From Anagrus nilaparvatae (taxonomy: Eukaryota > Arthropoda > Insecta > Hymenoptera > Mymaridae), in the NCBI GenBank assembly GCA_022575985.1, contig JAKSXM010000247.1, positions 5,913,501-5,977,500 on the forward strand: DNA of 64,000 nt. Reading direction: 5' to 3'. The notes under the pieces are model-generated. The model ran no database searches, was not told the origin of the DNA, and saw only the letters and a program-made list of their open reading frames with translations. Below are positions 28,223 to 39,490 of this stretch, one piece after another (the first letter of the stretch is position 1; each line of letters opens with the position of its first letter). A program made the position numbers and the translations under genes.

Positions 28223-29157
28223 CTGTGGTGTCTCCCTAGGAGTCCCATCAGGGTTTTTGTTTGTAAGGATTTGGTTTTTAGGATAATCAATTTTGGATCC
28301 CTTGGCGTGGGTCAGAAAGGGTCGTCGCCCCCAAACAGAGCCGCCTTATCTAGGAGAAGGGGGAGGACAAAACATTCATCACATAAATCAGGGGGCCCCC
28401 AGGTGCCCTGAAGTGCTGCACTAGGCATGAGATTACCCCCTCATGAGAGGGCATCCGATCTTCTGGATACCCCCCGCCTACAGAGCATGCTTGCGTCACT
28501 CTATCGTTAGGCTGGGCAGACCGGATCAGCCGTCACCATGGTTCCAGATGTTCCCACAGTGATGTCCGATTTCGGTCTTGCAGTTTGATGGGTTTCACCA
28601 TCATGACTGGTGACATTATACGGTATTGTGCCCTACCTGTACCCGCCGTATAACAGGGTTTCGACCATAGTCTAACAGTTTGGACGGACTCTCGCCTCCA
28701 TGGTTGCTACCATCTCGTGATATTATTTGCCCGTCACGAAACAGGGGAGGAATCCAATTAGGGATTACCGCCAAAAGATCCAGGGATCCTCTTTAAGTCC
28801 TCCCAAAGTGGACTCCCCCAGCCGAATTCCTCGAAGGTACTTTAAGATAGCTTTCTGTGGCTCTCCGTTAAGAGTGCACGATGGTACGAGGTACCTTATT
28901 TAGAAACGATGGCACAAGACCCTGTTTATAAGGGTGGCCTAGATGTTCTCAGAAAGCTCCATCCAGCATCTCCAATTCCTTCAGCCGCGCCTTCACACTA
29001 TGACCATATCACACCAATTAAATGATATGGCGGACCCGCAGCTAACGCTTAGCGTCTACGGCGCTGTGCTCTAGGCAGGAAATCCCCATGCTAAGAGCCG
29101 ATACTTAGGACCACCACTAAAAGCAGGCACCGGGCTTGGGACCAGTACAGCGGAGTT
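28223..29157 (-). other. 5' UTR of the LINE
   Basis: About 935 bp of moderate GC content between the right target duplication and ORF1. No ORF of note. A sense-strand internal promoter would be expected here but I cannot point to one. Confidence 0.6.
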
Positions 29158-29171
29158 AACAACAATTATTT
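29158..29171. repeat. LINE target site duplication, copy 2
   Basis: Exact repeat of 22736-22749 (AACAACAATTATTT) at the LINE 5' end. Confidence 0.85.
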
Positions 29172-29451
29172 AAGTAATTATTTATTTTAATTTTAAGAAT
29201 TACAAATTAACAATAAATGCAATATTTTATTATATTAAATTATTTTATATTACCTAAAAATAAGAAACGAGAATAAGGTCTTTTATTCTATCTGTTTATT
29301 CTATTACTAAAACTTATGACTGTACATTAGAAACTTATGATTATATCTTATATATATAATATCTTATAATATATGATGTTCACGTGAACATTTATTAAAT
29401 TACTTATCTATCTTAAAACTAAAAATAAAGAGTATACATTCTCTTTACATC
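29172..29451 (-). mobile_element. Gypsy 3' LTR (partial, interrupted by the LINE)
   Basis: On the minus strand a polypurine tract (AAGAGGGGAGA) at about 29452-29463 is followed by TGTAAAGAGAATG, the expected LTR start, directly downstream of the Gypsy integrase frame. The LTR runs into the LINE insertion at 29171. Its remainder probably continues in 22600-22735. No second LTR copy is in the window, so the right-hand end is not proven. Confidence 0.55.
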
Positions 29452-29481
29452 TCCCCTCTTGGGAAAAATTGGTCCTCCAAT

Positions 29482-31515
29482 TTATAACACGGCTGGAATA
29501 AGCTTAGTTACATGAAAAAGATTTGATTCGGCTTTTTTATAGCCTGTATCTATTTTGTAAATTGCATTTGATACTTTTTGTATTATTTTATATGGTCCGC
29601 GTCTTAACTCATCTAATTTTTTTCGGTTTAACTTGTTTTCATTTTCTATAAAAACCATATCTCCTGTGTTAAACTGGAAATCCTTTCTATTTTTATCAAA
29701 AATTTTCTTATTCTTTTTATGCGATTTTATTGTATTTGCTATTGCAATTCTTCTATCTTTTAACCAATCAGTACTTGTATCTTTCAGTAAATATTTTGGA
29801 GAAAATCCAGTAGTTGCATGTTCCGTTTGATTATAAATTTTTGTACACTCATGTGCTATTATTGTCCTAACAACTTTGTTTTTTCTTTCATTTATTTTGC
29901 ATCTTATTTTGTTGACAATGGTTTGGTTTAACCTTTCATTTAATCCATTTGAAAATGGCGAGTCTACTGCAGTGAAAATTAGAGGTATATCTTTGGTTTT
30001 TAAAAATTGTCTAAATTTTCCTGAATTTATCCCTGGATATTGATCTGCTAGCACTAGACCAATTTTGTTGTTTTCTGCTATTAGTATTAATTAATTTTTT
30101 ATAATCATCTGCAACTTGAGTCTTTGAAGTTAGAATATATGCATGCCTTGTGAAGTGGTCCACTAAAAGAAGTATTTTTTTGTGGATCTTGAACCTCCAA
30201 ATCCGTCGATTGTATCTATTGACATTATATCAAATGGATTTTTAGCCAGTCCCAAGTGAGACATTAGTCCAAATTTATCCTTTCCTCTTGATTTATTTTT
30301 TATGCACACTTCGCATGATTTGCAAATTTTCTTTATATTTTTTGTTAAATTTTTAGCCATATAAAAGGGGCTAATTTTCTTTTGCATTTGTTTTATACCA
30401 GGTTTCATGAATGTTTTTAATAAGATCTAAACTAAACTCTTCTAATAATAAAATTTTTTCTTTATTTTTTATTTTTCTGTAGTAGACGTTATTTTTCTTG
30501 ATTAATTTTTCTTTTTTGTTTTTTATATATTCGTTACTTTTTTGATCTTCTAAAATATCAACTAATTTTATTAAATTGGCAACTTTTAACTGTTCATTTT
30601 AATTTTCATATGGTTCTAAAACAGGATTCCTGCTTAGGCAATCTGCTTCTGCGTTGTCTTTACCTTGATTATATCTTATCTGAAAATCATATTGTGATAA
30701 AAAGTATGCTAAGTCTCCAATTTCTTCATCTGTTCTGGCCTTGATATTAAGATTTTCAAGTGGTTTATGATCTGAAAAAACTTAAAATTTTTTCCCCATG
30801 AGCCAATGTTGCCAATATTGTATTGCTTCTTTTATGGCTAAACATTCCAGGTAGATTTCACTCCTTTTTTTTCTGAGCTTCATTAGTTTTCTTGGAGAAA
30901 TATGCAATAGGTTATTCAATGCCATTTTCTTGTGGTTGTTTTAAGACAGCGCCTAATCCTTCTAAGCTTGCATCTATGTAGATCTGTATTGGTAAATCTT
31001 TATAAAAAATAGCTAAAACTGGTTGTGTACATAGTAATTTTTTATAGTTTCAAACGATTTTTGACATTCGTCTGACCATATACACTTTTGATTTTTTCTT
31101 AATAAATTGTGTAAAGGATCTAGTATAATAGAGTTTTTTGGTATGTATTTATTATAAAAATTTATTTTTCTTAAAAATTGATGAATATTTTTTTGAGTCT
31201 TTGGAGTGGGAAAATCTTTTATTGATATTAAATTATCTTTAAGAGGACTAACACGGTTATTACTTATTATATGTCCTAAATATTTTACTGAATCTGCTGC
31301 AAAAATACATTTTGAGAATTTGAGTCTAAAACCTTCTGTCAATATGGCATCCAATAATATTTTTAAATGATCAATATGTTCATCAAAAGTTTTAGAAAAA
31401 ATTAATATATCATCTATATAATTTACTACAAAATCTGAAAGACCATATTTTCTTATAATATTACTTAGGATTCTTTAAAAAATTGCTGGTGAAGAAGCTG
31501 GTAAAAAAATTTTTT
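29482..31515 (-). pseudogene. Ty3/Gypsy pol fragment (RT C-terminal half, RNase H, integrase)
   Basis: Minus-strand text in broken frames. The RT YIDDILIFS lies at about 31385-31420, then KFSKCIFAADSVKYLGHI (31354-31013 frame). RNase H has IYIDASLEGLGAVL and SDHKPLENLN. The integrase zinc region has CKSCEVCIKNKSRG (30408-30163), and its core and C-terminus have DSPFSNGLNERLNQTI and LRRGPYKIIQKVSNAIYKI (30054-29482). Several stops and frame changes interrupt it, and the RT palm start is missing at about 31515. Positions 30002-31515 belong to the duplicated block and recur at 43763-45276, where the integrase C-terminus is cut off by the duplication junction. Confidence 0.85.
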
Positions 31516-31692
31516 TCATTTTTTTATTTTTTATGGTATTTTTAATCATTTATATGTAGGTCTGTGTGTATAGTATATTATAATTTATATTCTATATTTA
31601 AAATGTAATTTATGCGTACTAAGTTAAATTTTTATTAAAAACAATTGGTATCACTTGATTCAGTCAATTCTAGAACCATCTATATATGCATG

Positions 31693-32331
31693 TCTTAATA
31701 CTATATACTACTATATACTATATATACTTGAAAATTTATTTGTCTGTCTGTACCCTATTGACTCAAGAACCGCCGAACCACTTGATATGAAATCAGTGTC
31801 ATAATAAAGAATAAAAGTATTCGGATAACATAGGCTATAGTTTTCTGACTCAGCTTTCTTACTTTTGGAGATATTCAATTTTTACTATTTTTAGGATATA
31901 TAAAATTTTTTGAGAATTTGCTTAAAAAGTGAAATACCTAAAAAATATGATTAAATTTTACTGTCACAATTGGTATTACTAAATTTGGCACTAATTTATA
32001 CGTACTCAGTTAAATTTTTTTATTTTCTCTATTATAGCTAGAGAATCAATCAGAACCTATAATTTTTCATTAATGTTTCACCTACGCTGCTCTGAATAGT
32101 TTGAATGTGTTTGCATAATTATAAATTTGTAGAGAAACATGATTTATATTAAGCAACAGAGAAGTATTGAAGTAAATGTGAACAGGAGAGACTGAGTCTC
32201 ATTCGAAAAATCTGAATGTGTTTGCATAATTATAAATTTGCAATGAAAAATGATTTTTTGAAGCAACACAAACAGAAGTAAATGTGACACAGGAGGGGGC
32301 GTAGCCCCCCCCCCCCTCCAACTTTTGCTAG
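31693..32331 (+). mobile_element. Helitron-like non-autonomous element (copy 2)
   Basis: Starts TCTTAATACTATATAC and ends with a GGGGGCGTAGCCCCC hairpin, TCCAACTTTTG and CTAG before T. It is homologous along most of its length to 4320-5011. A related fragment without termini lies at about 31540-31690. No coding capacity. Confidence 0.72.
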
Positions 32332-32342
32332 TATATATATAT

Positions 32343-32824
32343 ATAGTTATTTTTGATGTTATTGACATGAACTGGGCATAATTTTTATAAATCATATTAA
32401 ATTAAATTGCCCTATCTCGATATGTGTATTTTTTAAATTACATCTCTTTTTTTATTAAGACATATCAAGCAGCAATATTAAATAATTTTTTTTTAAATTC
32501 ATTTAAAAATTATTTTAAAAATACGCGGTTGTTAATCTAGGTATTGAAGGTACCTGCAGCGTTTTCATCAGCACCAACACACAGATCTCCTCAGTGTGGC
32601 TGTGTGTGTTGGTACCTTCTGTATCTACATTAACAACCGCGTATTTTTAAAATAATTTTTAAATGAATTTAAAAAAAAATTATTTAATGTTGCCGCTTGA
32701 TATGTCTTAATAAAAAAAGAGATGTAATTGAAAACATACACGTATCGAGATAGGGCAATTTAATTTAATATGATTCATGATAAAAATTATGCCCAGTACA
32801 GGTCAATGAAATTAAAAATAATAA
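32343..32824. mobile_element. Palindromic MITE (about 480 bp)
   Basis: Arms of about 235 bp are near-perfect inverted repeats that meet at a short centre near 32590 (ACCAACACACAG / CTGTGTGTGTTGGT). It is flanked by TA-rich DNA, so a TA target duplication is possible but not provable. It has no ORF. Its counterpart is at 46104-46586. Confidence 0.8.
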
Positions 32825-32906
32825 TATATATATATATATACTTAGAAAATAATTGGGCGATTTATAGAAATAATTAAACTTTAATATGAAAAATTGTAAT
32901 TATGTA

Positions 32907-33956
32907 CATTAGAGTGGACCTATTTTTGGACTTTGTGGAAAAACTTTGCTCCCCGGGTTTTTTTGTGAAGTTTTAGTCATAAAAAGTTCCCAGTTCCAAG
33001 AATTTTGCTTTAGCCCTGCAAAAACACGTGACTGTAATCACATCAATTTTCCCATTTAAATAACATGGGAATTTTGAGTTTTTAGCTATACAAATTTTCA
33101 CAAAAGCCAAAAAGCGTTTTAAAATGCTAATTTTTACTGGAAAACATACTTTTATATGTTGTAAGGACATACAAACGGCCCTGCATTCATTCCAAAGGGA
33201 ATTTTGGGGCTAGAAACGCAAATTTACCGAGTCCCAATTTCAGGGTTTTCAAAAAAAGTCAATTTTCATCATTATCTTTGAAAAACGATATCTTAAAATC
33301 TATTAAAAAAAATGAGACGAGTAAAAAATTTTTGGAAACTTGAAGCTTGCAGAAAACTTTTAAGGCCTATAAAACTCAATTTTGTCAACAATTACAATTT
33401 TGGCAGCAATTTAAACAAATTTAAAAATTGGGCCTTTCGGGTCAAAAATTACCAATAGGTTAATTGACTATAGCGGTGAGAGAATCAGTGATAAAAATAC
33501 ACGGTTTACGTCGTTTGAAAGGTGACACTTATACCAAAAAAAGTGAACCAACCAGAAGTGTTTTGGTTAATTTTTAAGGTTGTAGCTTTTTATCGAAAAT
33601 TACCGAAAAACCCTGTTTTATAAGATTGAGTAAACATGTAAATTTGCGTTTCTAGCCCCAAAATTCCCTTTGGAACGAGTGCAGGGCGGTTTGTATGCCT
33701 TTATAACATATAAAAGTGTTTTCCAGTAAAAATTAGCATTTTAAAACGCTTTTTGGCATTTGTGAAAATTTGTATAGCTAAAAACTCAAAATTCCCATGT
33801 TATTTAAATGGGAAAATTGATGTGGTTACAGGCACGTGTTTTTGTAAGGCGAAAGCAAAATCCTTGGAACTGGGAACTTTTTATAACTAAAACTTCACAA
33901 AAAAACCCGGGGAGCAAAGTTTTTCCACAAAGTCCAAAAATAGTTCCACTCTAATG
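32907..33956. mobile_element. TA-flanked element with ~320-bp inverted repeats
   Basis: Termini CATTAGAGTGGA / TCCACTCTAATG are flanked by TA on both sides. Arms at 32907-33225 and 33636-33956 are close inverted copies (for example AATTCCCATGTTATTTAAAT in both senses). The 410-bp middle has no usable ORF. TA duplication and inverted ends suggest a non-autonomous Tc1/mariner-type element. The 65- and 71-codon frames here lie in the arms and are not genes. Confidence 0.75.
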
Positions 33957-33959
33957 TAC

Positions 33960-34900
33960 ATGGTTAAATCCCAAAAATTAGTAAAAATTTGTGCAGTTGT
34001 GGATTCGTTGCGTGAATATAATAAAATTTTGTAATATATAGGCGAAAATAAGTTTTTTACTCCGAACAAACTCGAATTAGGTCTTACCTGGGCCATTTTC
34101 ATTACAAGGTGGCTAATTGTTTTTGGGAATACTCCGGGCGTTATTGATCAATTTCAAGTTACAAAATCAAATTTTATTTATCAATATTATAAGAAGATTA
34201 AAATCAAGATTAAGTGTTCCGTATTGTAAATTATTGTAAATATACCTGTATTCTAATATAATATGAACACACGCCTTAATGTATATTTTAGAAAGAGATA
34301 GGTAATAAATGGGTGAATAATAATCACACACGTTTAATAATTCATATTATTAATATATTAATCACACAGTTTCTATATTATTATATCCACTCGCTTCCAC
34401 TCCAATATTCCATCAATTAACCTTTATATCATCTTTTTCAAATTATATCAAGATTAAACATTTGGTCCTTCGAGCTTTTATAAGGAAATATTTTTTAATT
34501 TAATTAAGAAATTAATTTAAAAAAATCATATCACAGCACCACGAGAATTCAAGTTTTTATTCAAGTGAAAAAGCATATTGGATGTTAAAGTTTACTGTTT
34601 TTTTTTTAAAGTAGATAATAATAAAAATTAAATTGCTTAACACTAATCGATATAATTGTGCTTAAGATTAAATATCAGTTTTTTCAAACATTTAAAAAAA
34701 AAGTGATTTACACGTGCTGCGCTAATTTAAAATAAAATTATTCACAAACACTAATTATTTAAAATTAAATAAAATATTAATGAGAGCAGAAATAATATTT
34801 ATTATAAATAAATTACTCAAAAATAAATTAATTTAAAAAAAATATTAAAAAAAAGTGTATTACAAAAAAAAAGAAAATCGGCATAAATGAAGAGGGGATA
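33960..34900. other. AT-rich DNA, no gene seen
   Basis: No ORF with recognisable content, only A/T runs and short repeats. Counterpart at about 47720-48660. Confidence 0.4.
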
Positions 34901-34904
34901 TAAT

Positions 34905-35790
34905 ATATTCATATCAGCGTGTTTCTCTCTCTCTCACACACATCCTCAGCTATATAAGCGTCATGCGCACGCCTTTTCTCAAGAAGACGACAGCAAACTT
35001 CAGTGGCCGCCATATTCTTTTTCATTGGGGAAGTAGAAGGACCTCTTGAAGTAACCAACAGCCTGAAAGAAGCTACAATAATTAATAAACATCTAATCAG
35101 CATAATAGAGGCTATTATAATCATACAGTCAGCCAAATAGATCTTACAATAACCAGCAAAAATATCAAAAATACCTGCAAAACAATAATCAAAATTCACA
35201 TAATTATCAAAGAACTAGTCAAAATTATAATAATCAAACACAGTAAAGTCAAAGTCAAAACACTAGTCAAAGAGTAGTTAACAGAATAAAAATAAAGCAA
35301 GAAAAACCAAATATAGGACGAAGAAAATAAGCTACAAGTTCAAACCAGAAATAAGAAAATGGACAAGATGAAAGAATACTATAATGCCCAAAGTGCGGTG
35401 AAATTTAATACAATTGTCCACAGAATTTAAACAGATAGAGGGATGCTTAACGGGCAAGCAGCCTCCCTCTCAGAACAAGAAAGAGCACAGTGATACAGAG
35501 AAAAGATATAAGAGCGAATAAAAATCAACAGAGCTAAATGCTCAGAAATATTCCATTCAGAATACAGTGCCATTATTTGAAAAGCCTCTCCAAGATGGTA
35601 GCTAACTGCTGAAATAGAAAACGATAATACAGGCTCTCTTTTGATTCTGGATCAGCCAGGACTATTATGGGACCAGTACTAAAATTATCCATGTAGTACT
35701 GCATATAAAAGATCGTTATATTGAGGCTGAAGGGCTTCAGGCGAAAATTCCAGTAGGTAATGCAACAGTCTACGTAACGTTTTAACATGG
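34905..35790 (+). pseudogene. Possible decayed Gypsy gag/protease remnant
   Basis: Plus-strand sequence is rich in Asn/Gln codons (35100-35300). It then contains CPKCGEI, a stop, and YNCPQ at about 35390-35425, resembling a degenerate zinc knuckle whose His is lost. A DNTGSLLILD-like segment lies at about 35620. Position and orientation agree with the plus-strand RT remnant at 36407. Many stops. The minus-strand frame at 34909-35199 shows nothing recognisable. Low confidence. Confidence 0.3.
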
Positions 35791-35825
35791 AACATGTTTA
35801 TAGGGAGGGGGTACTTCAGAACTTG

Positions 35826-35996
35826 AAAATTAAGGGGGGGGGGTCAAATTTGTCCTTTTTAAGGGGGGGTTAAATTTGTCCTATTTAAGGGGGGGGGTCA
35901 AATTTGTCCTATTTAAGGGGGGGGGGGTCAAATTTGTCCTTTTTAAGGGGGGGGGGGTCAAATTTGTCCTATTTAAGGGGGGGGGGGGTCAAATAA
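35826..35996 (+). repeat. G-rich tandem repeat (six ~28-bp units)
   Basis: Units of the form TCAAATTTGTCCTATTTAA followed by seven to twelve G. Five to six G tracts lie on the same strand, so G-quadruplex formation is possible. Tract lengths differ from the counterpart at 49590-49757, as expected for slippage. Confidence 0.8.
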
Positions 35997-36406
35997 GACT
36001 TAGAATAATTAGGTAAGTATATATAAATAAATAAAATACTATTAAAAGACTTTGAAAAATCTGGGCTTAAGGACTTGAGGATAATACAGGTTTATGGACT
36101 TAGAATAATATCGATTTAGGGACTTGGAATAATTCAGGTTCAGGGACTTATAATAATTCAGGTTTAGGAAATCAAAATAGTTTGGGTTTAGAATCTTAAC
36201 AACTAGTAAGGTGATAATTACAAATTACAACAATAGAAAATTGTATTGTAATGTTGAGTAACATTTGTATTATATCTAGTCCTCATTTGGAAGTAAACAT
36301 GTTCCATGCATTTAGGTTGTGTTTACACAAACCGGTTATAAGTTTTATTCTTTCATTAACTACCAAGAAACAGATAGATTAATTAAATGAATTACTTTAC
36401 AACTTA

Positions 36407-37265
36407 TTGACTTTAAATGAGGACGTAATAGGTTGTACTGATCTATTAGAACATTTTATAGACGTTGGGGATGCCCAGCCGATAAAACAAATTTGTTATC
36501 CTGTCTTAAGGAATGTGGAAACTGTGGAAATCCATCGCCAAATTGAAATTTCATTGAAACGTGAATGGGCATCACCAGTTGTAATGGTAAAATGTGAAGT
36601 CATCGGTAAAATGAACAAGCCAGATTTCAAATGTAGAAAGTGCATAGACTACAAGATGTTGAAGCAGATGTCAAAAAGTGACGCATTTCCAATCCCAAAT
36701 ATGGACCAGATGCTAAATTGGCTCCGGGAAGCACGCTTCATTGGTACTTTAAACCTTTCAAAGGCCTATCCTCAAGATAATAACACCTGATTTATGGCAT
36801 ACATAGATGACATAATAATTGCCCTCTCCAACGCTTTCAAGCCAATTAAAGTGTCTAGAATTGGTGATCAAAAAGGTTACAGAAGCCGGATTCACTATAA
36901 ATAGAAATTAAAGTTATTTTGGAAAATCGCAAGTGCGTTACCTGGGCTTCTTAATAAATGAAAAGGGTGCGCAACCAGATCCAGAAAAGATGAAACCTAT
37001 AGTCAATTATCCAAAACCGTTTAATTTAAAGCGATCGACAAGATTTTTAGGAATGATATCATGGTACTAAAAGTTCATTGAAACCCACGTTTCAATAGCA
37101 AAACCCTTAACTGACCTTACTAAGAATGTACCGTATATTTGCGTAGACGAGTTCCAGTCGGCTTTTGAAACTCTTAAAGCTAAGTTAGCTACAGCGCCTA
37201 TTCTTGATAGGCCAGATTTTACAGAACAATTTATTATAAAAACAGACGCAAGTAAAACATAGCGA
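36407..37265 (+). pseudogene. Ty3/Gypsy RT fragment (plus strand)
   Basis: The frame 36407-36790 contains VEIHRQIEISLKREWASPVV, KCIDYKMLKQMSKSDAFPIP and FIGTLNLSKAY, the start of a Gypsy RT. After a stop the same frame gives FMAYIDDIIIALSNAF, so about 60 residues between the two motifs are missing. Further on, in broken frames, come VRYLGFLINEKG and FQSAFETLKAKLATAPIL (RT connection) and FIIKTDASK (start of RNase H). Truncated and dead. It is a different family and strand from the Gypsy fragment at 29482-31515. Counterpart at 50170-51028. Confidence 0.8.
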
Positions 37266-37267
37266 AA

Positions 37268-37390
37268 AGGATAAATAATTAATAATAATAAATAATTAAA
37301 TAAGGATAATAATAATTATTAATTATTAATTATTAATTATTATTTAATTATTATTAATTAATAATTTAATTATTATCCTTTTAATAAATA
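37268..37390. repeat. AT-only palindrome
   Basis: AAGGATAAATAATTAATAAT-type sequence reads as an inverted repeat of TAAT/ATTA units, with AAGGATAATAA on one side and TTATTATCCTT on the other. It sits right where the Gypsy fragment ends. Counterpart at about 51031-51153. Confidence 0.7.
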
Positions 37391-37676
37391 ATTCATTAAA
37401 ACATACGCGAACCGCGTGGTAAACGAACATGAAATTAAGTATACTACTTTATAAAAAGAATGTTTGGCGACCAATATTTTACCAATTCCAGTGCTACGTT
37501 GAAGACACGAAAATGAATAAATGAAAATTTTAATTTTTTGACCTGAGTTTGTTTTCCAATTTTCTGAAATGGCGGATAAAAACACATAAAAAAAACTTTC
37601 TACACTACCTGGGGGTTTTTGAGGTTGAGAAAAACATTTTTATGAATCAAATTTTTATTTTTTAACCCTAACATAT

Positions 37677-38564
37677 TGTTACGTATGATAGGTCATAATT
37701 CGAGCCATTGCATCCGCATTCTTTAATATTTATATATTTAATTATATTAATATTTGTATATTTATTTATATATTTATATATAATTATTCCTGCTTATGTT
37801 AGCTCGTAAATCGAGCTAACATACCTGCATTTCCTCTTTCATACATTCTTTAATATCCTATTTCACCAATTCAGATCCGGCTCCTTATAAATTGACAGAA
37901 ATATAAAATCGAAGGTCATTATTGACGCATTTAGAAATATTTTAGGCAACGAAGAGTTGCATTAATCCCCTCACGATTTCCCCCAAAATAATCAACGACG
38001 CTTTCGTTAATTGGACGTGACGAGACCGACGCTTCCGAGTATTGGACAATCCCACCTAAATTCAAGTACCTGGGCAGTTACTAATTAGTTTATATAAACT
38101 GCTCTAAACCCAGTTCTACTGTCAGTTACTCTCAGTTACTTTTACATCCTCCCATGCTAACTGGCCTACTAACATCAGGTCTAGTTTAGGAGACTTATAT
38201 TCGATTAGAACAGACTTATTAGTATCTTACAGTTTAGTTAACCTTTTCGACTCATTGACTTAGACAGTTTTTCATAATTATTTATAATAAAGTCATTAAC
38301 TTAACCAAAAGTACTCAGTGTATTTATTTAATAAGTGACACAATTCCTTCATATAATCAAGAACTTAACGCAGTTAAGTTCATCCAGCTTCAACACCCGA
38401 GGTCTACAATATATTCATCAATAGTTATCATCATATATCAACCAGTTTTTATATATCATATATAAGTATTTAAAATACCTGGGGCACTCAATATCCCCAG
38501 GATAAACTTATTTATATTTATTTATTATATTACGTATCCCGATTAAACCTCAGGATACGTAACA
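37677..38564 (+). mobile_element. LTR, copy 1 (888 bp)
   Basis: Starts TGTTACGTAT and ends ATACGTAACA, a perfect 10-bp inverted terminus with TG...CA. It is followed by ATTGGCTCCCCAAGTGG, which has the position and look of a primer binding site, so it reads as a 5' LTR. Similar copies are at 51440-52343 and from 63323 to the window end. Confidence 0.88.
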
Positions 38565-38897
38565 GAAATTGGCTCCCCAAGTGGAAAGCTGGTTTGAAGG
38601 AATAGTAGGACCAAATATCAACAAAAGAAGAAATAAAAGTACAACTGTAATAGTAAAATATATCATCGAACTCATAAAAGAAACCATCCAGTTCTAATCA
38701 ATCAATTATTGAAGATCATCAATGACAATTTAAGCCGTTATACCACAACACTAACATCAGAGGAAACCAACAAATGATAAGAAGGAACAGGAGTATATTC
38801 CCTATCAAGATAATATTTACAATTTATGACTAAGAAACAACGACATCACTATCCTTGCGAAAAGTACAAAGGTGAAATAAAAGAAAAAACAAAAGTA

Positions 38898-38931
<34 letters not shown>

Positions 38932-39490
38932 GTAAGCCAAGCTATAACCCAAGCTATTTATTACCAAGCAGTGCTAAGCTATGTCAAGCAGCAAGCCAAG
39001 CAGTACTAAGCCGTGTAGCAGCAAGCCAAGCAGTGTCCAGCAGCTTTATCCAACAGATAAGTGCCCTTTAATAAAACTTTCTTTTTTCTTTCTTTCGTAA
39101 ACCTCCGAGACATATTAGATAATTTTTTTTATAAATGAAAATCTGTAAAAATTTTTTTTTAGAATAAGCTGCAAGATTACGCATCAAAATCCTTTTTTAC
39201 CCTAATTACGGTAAAACAATTTAAAAAAAAAAAAAAAAAAAAAAAAATTATATCATTAAAAAAATAAACAAAATTTACATTCTCAATTTATATTTTCAAA
39301 CTTTATTATTTTCCCGACGCCTAAAAATTGGCTTTACGTATCCAAATTCTAAAATATTTTTTTATAGAATCCTAGTAAAATTAAATATACTTAACTACAC
39401 TTCAGTCATCCGACTTTGTATTTATAAAATTAATAAAATTTTTTCTATTCAATATAAAATACTGGCCTTTTTACTCATGCATACTTTAAA
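38565..39490 (+). other. Leader of the LTR element: poly(A) tract and AAGCCAAGC repeat
   Basis: After the primer-binding-like site comes a non-coding leader with a long A run (about 38899-38928) and imperfect repeats of AAGCAAGCCAAGCAGT type (38929-39050). A second A run follows at about 39222-39246. The 81-codon frame here is mostly poly-Lys and repeat, so I do not call it. Counterpart at about 52344-53270. Confidence 0.5.

Larger units (their letters stand above)
22750..29157 (-). mobile_element. Full-length RNase H-bearing LINE (I/LOA-like)
   Basis: A 6.4-kb element on the minus strand with poly(A) tail (T run at 22750-22764) and an exact 14-bp flanking duplication. The order is 5' UTR (about 0.9 kb), ORF1 with a DUF4780-like domain, then ORF2 with APE endonuclease, RT, RNase H and a CCHC-like tail. 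RNase H plus APE endonuclease points to the I/LOA side of the LINE tree. ORF1 is open, but ORF2 has one in-frame stop and about three frame changes, so this copy cannot move by itself. It is inserted in the LTR-like region of an older Gypsy element. Confidence 0.88.

Noticed and set aside
38826..39071. 81-codon frame with poly-Lys
   Set aside because: Made of an A run and AAGCCAAGC repeats. The frame differs between the two duplicated copies.
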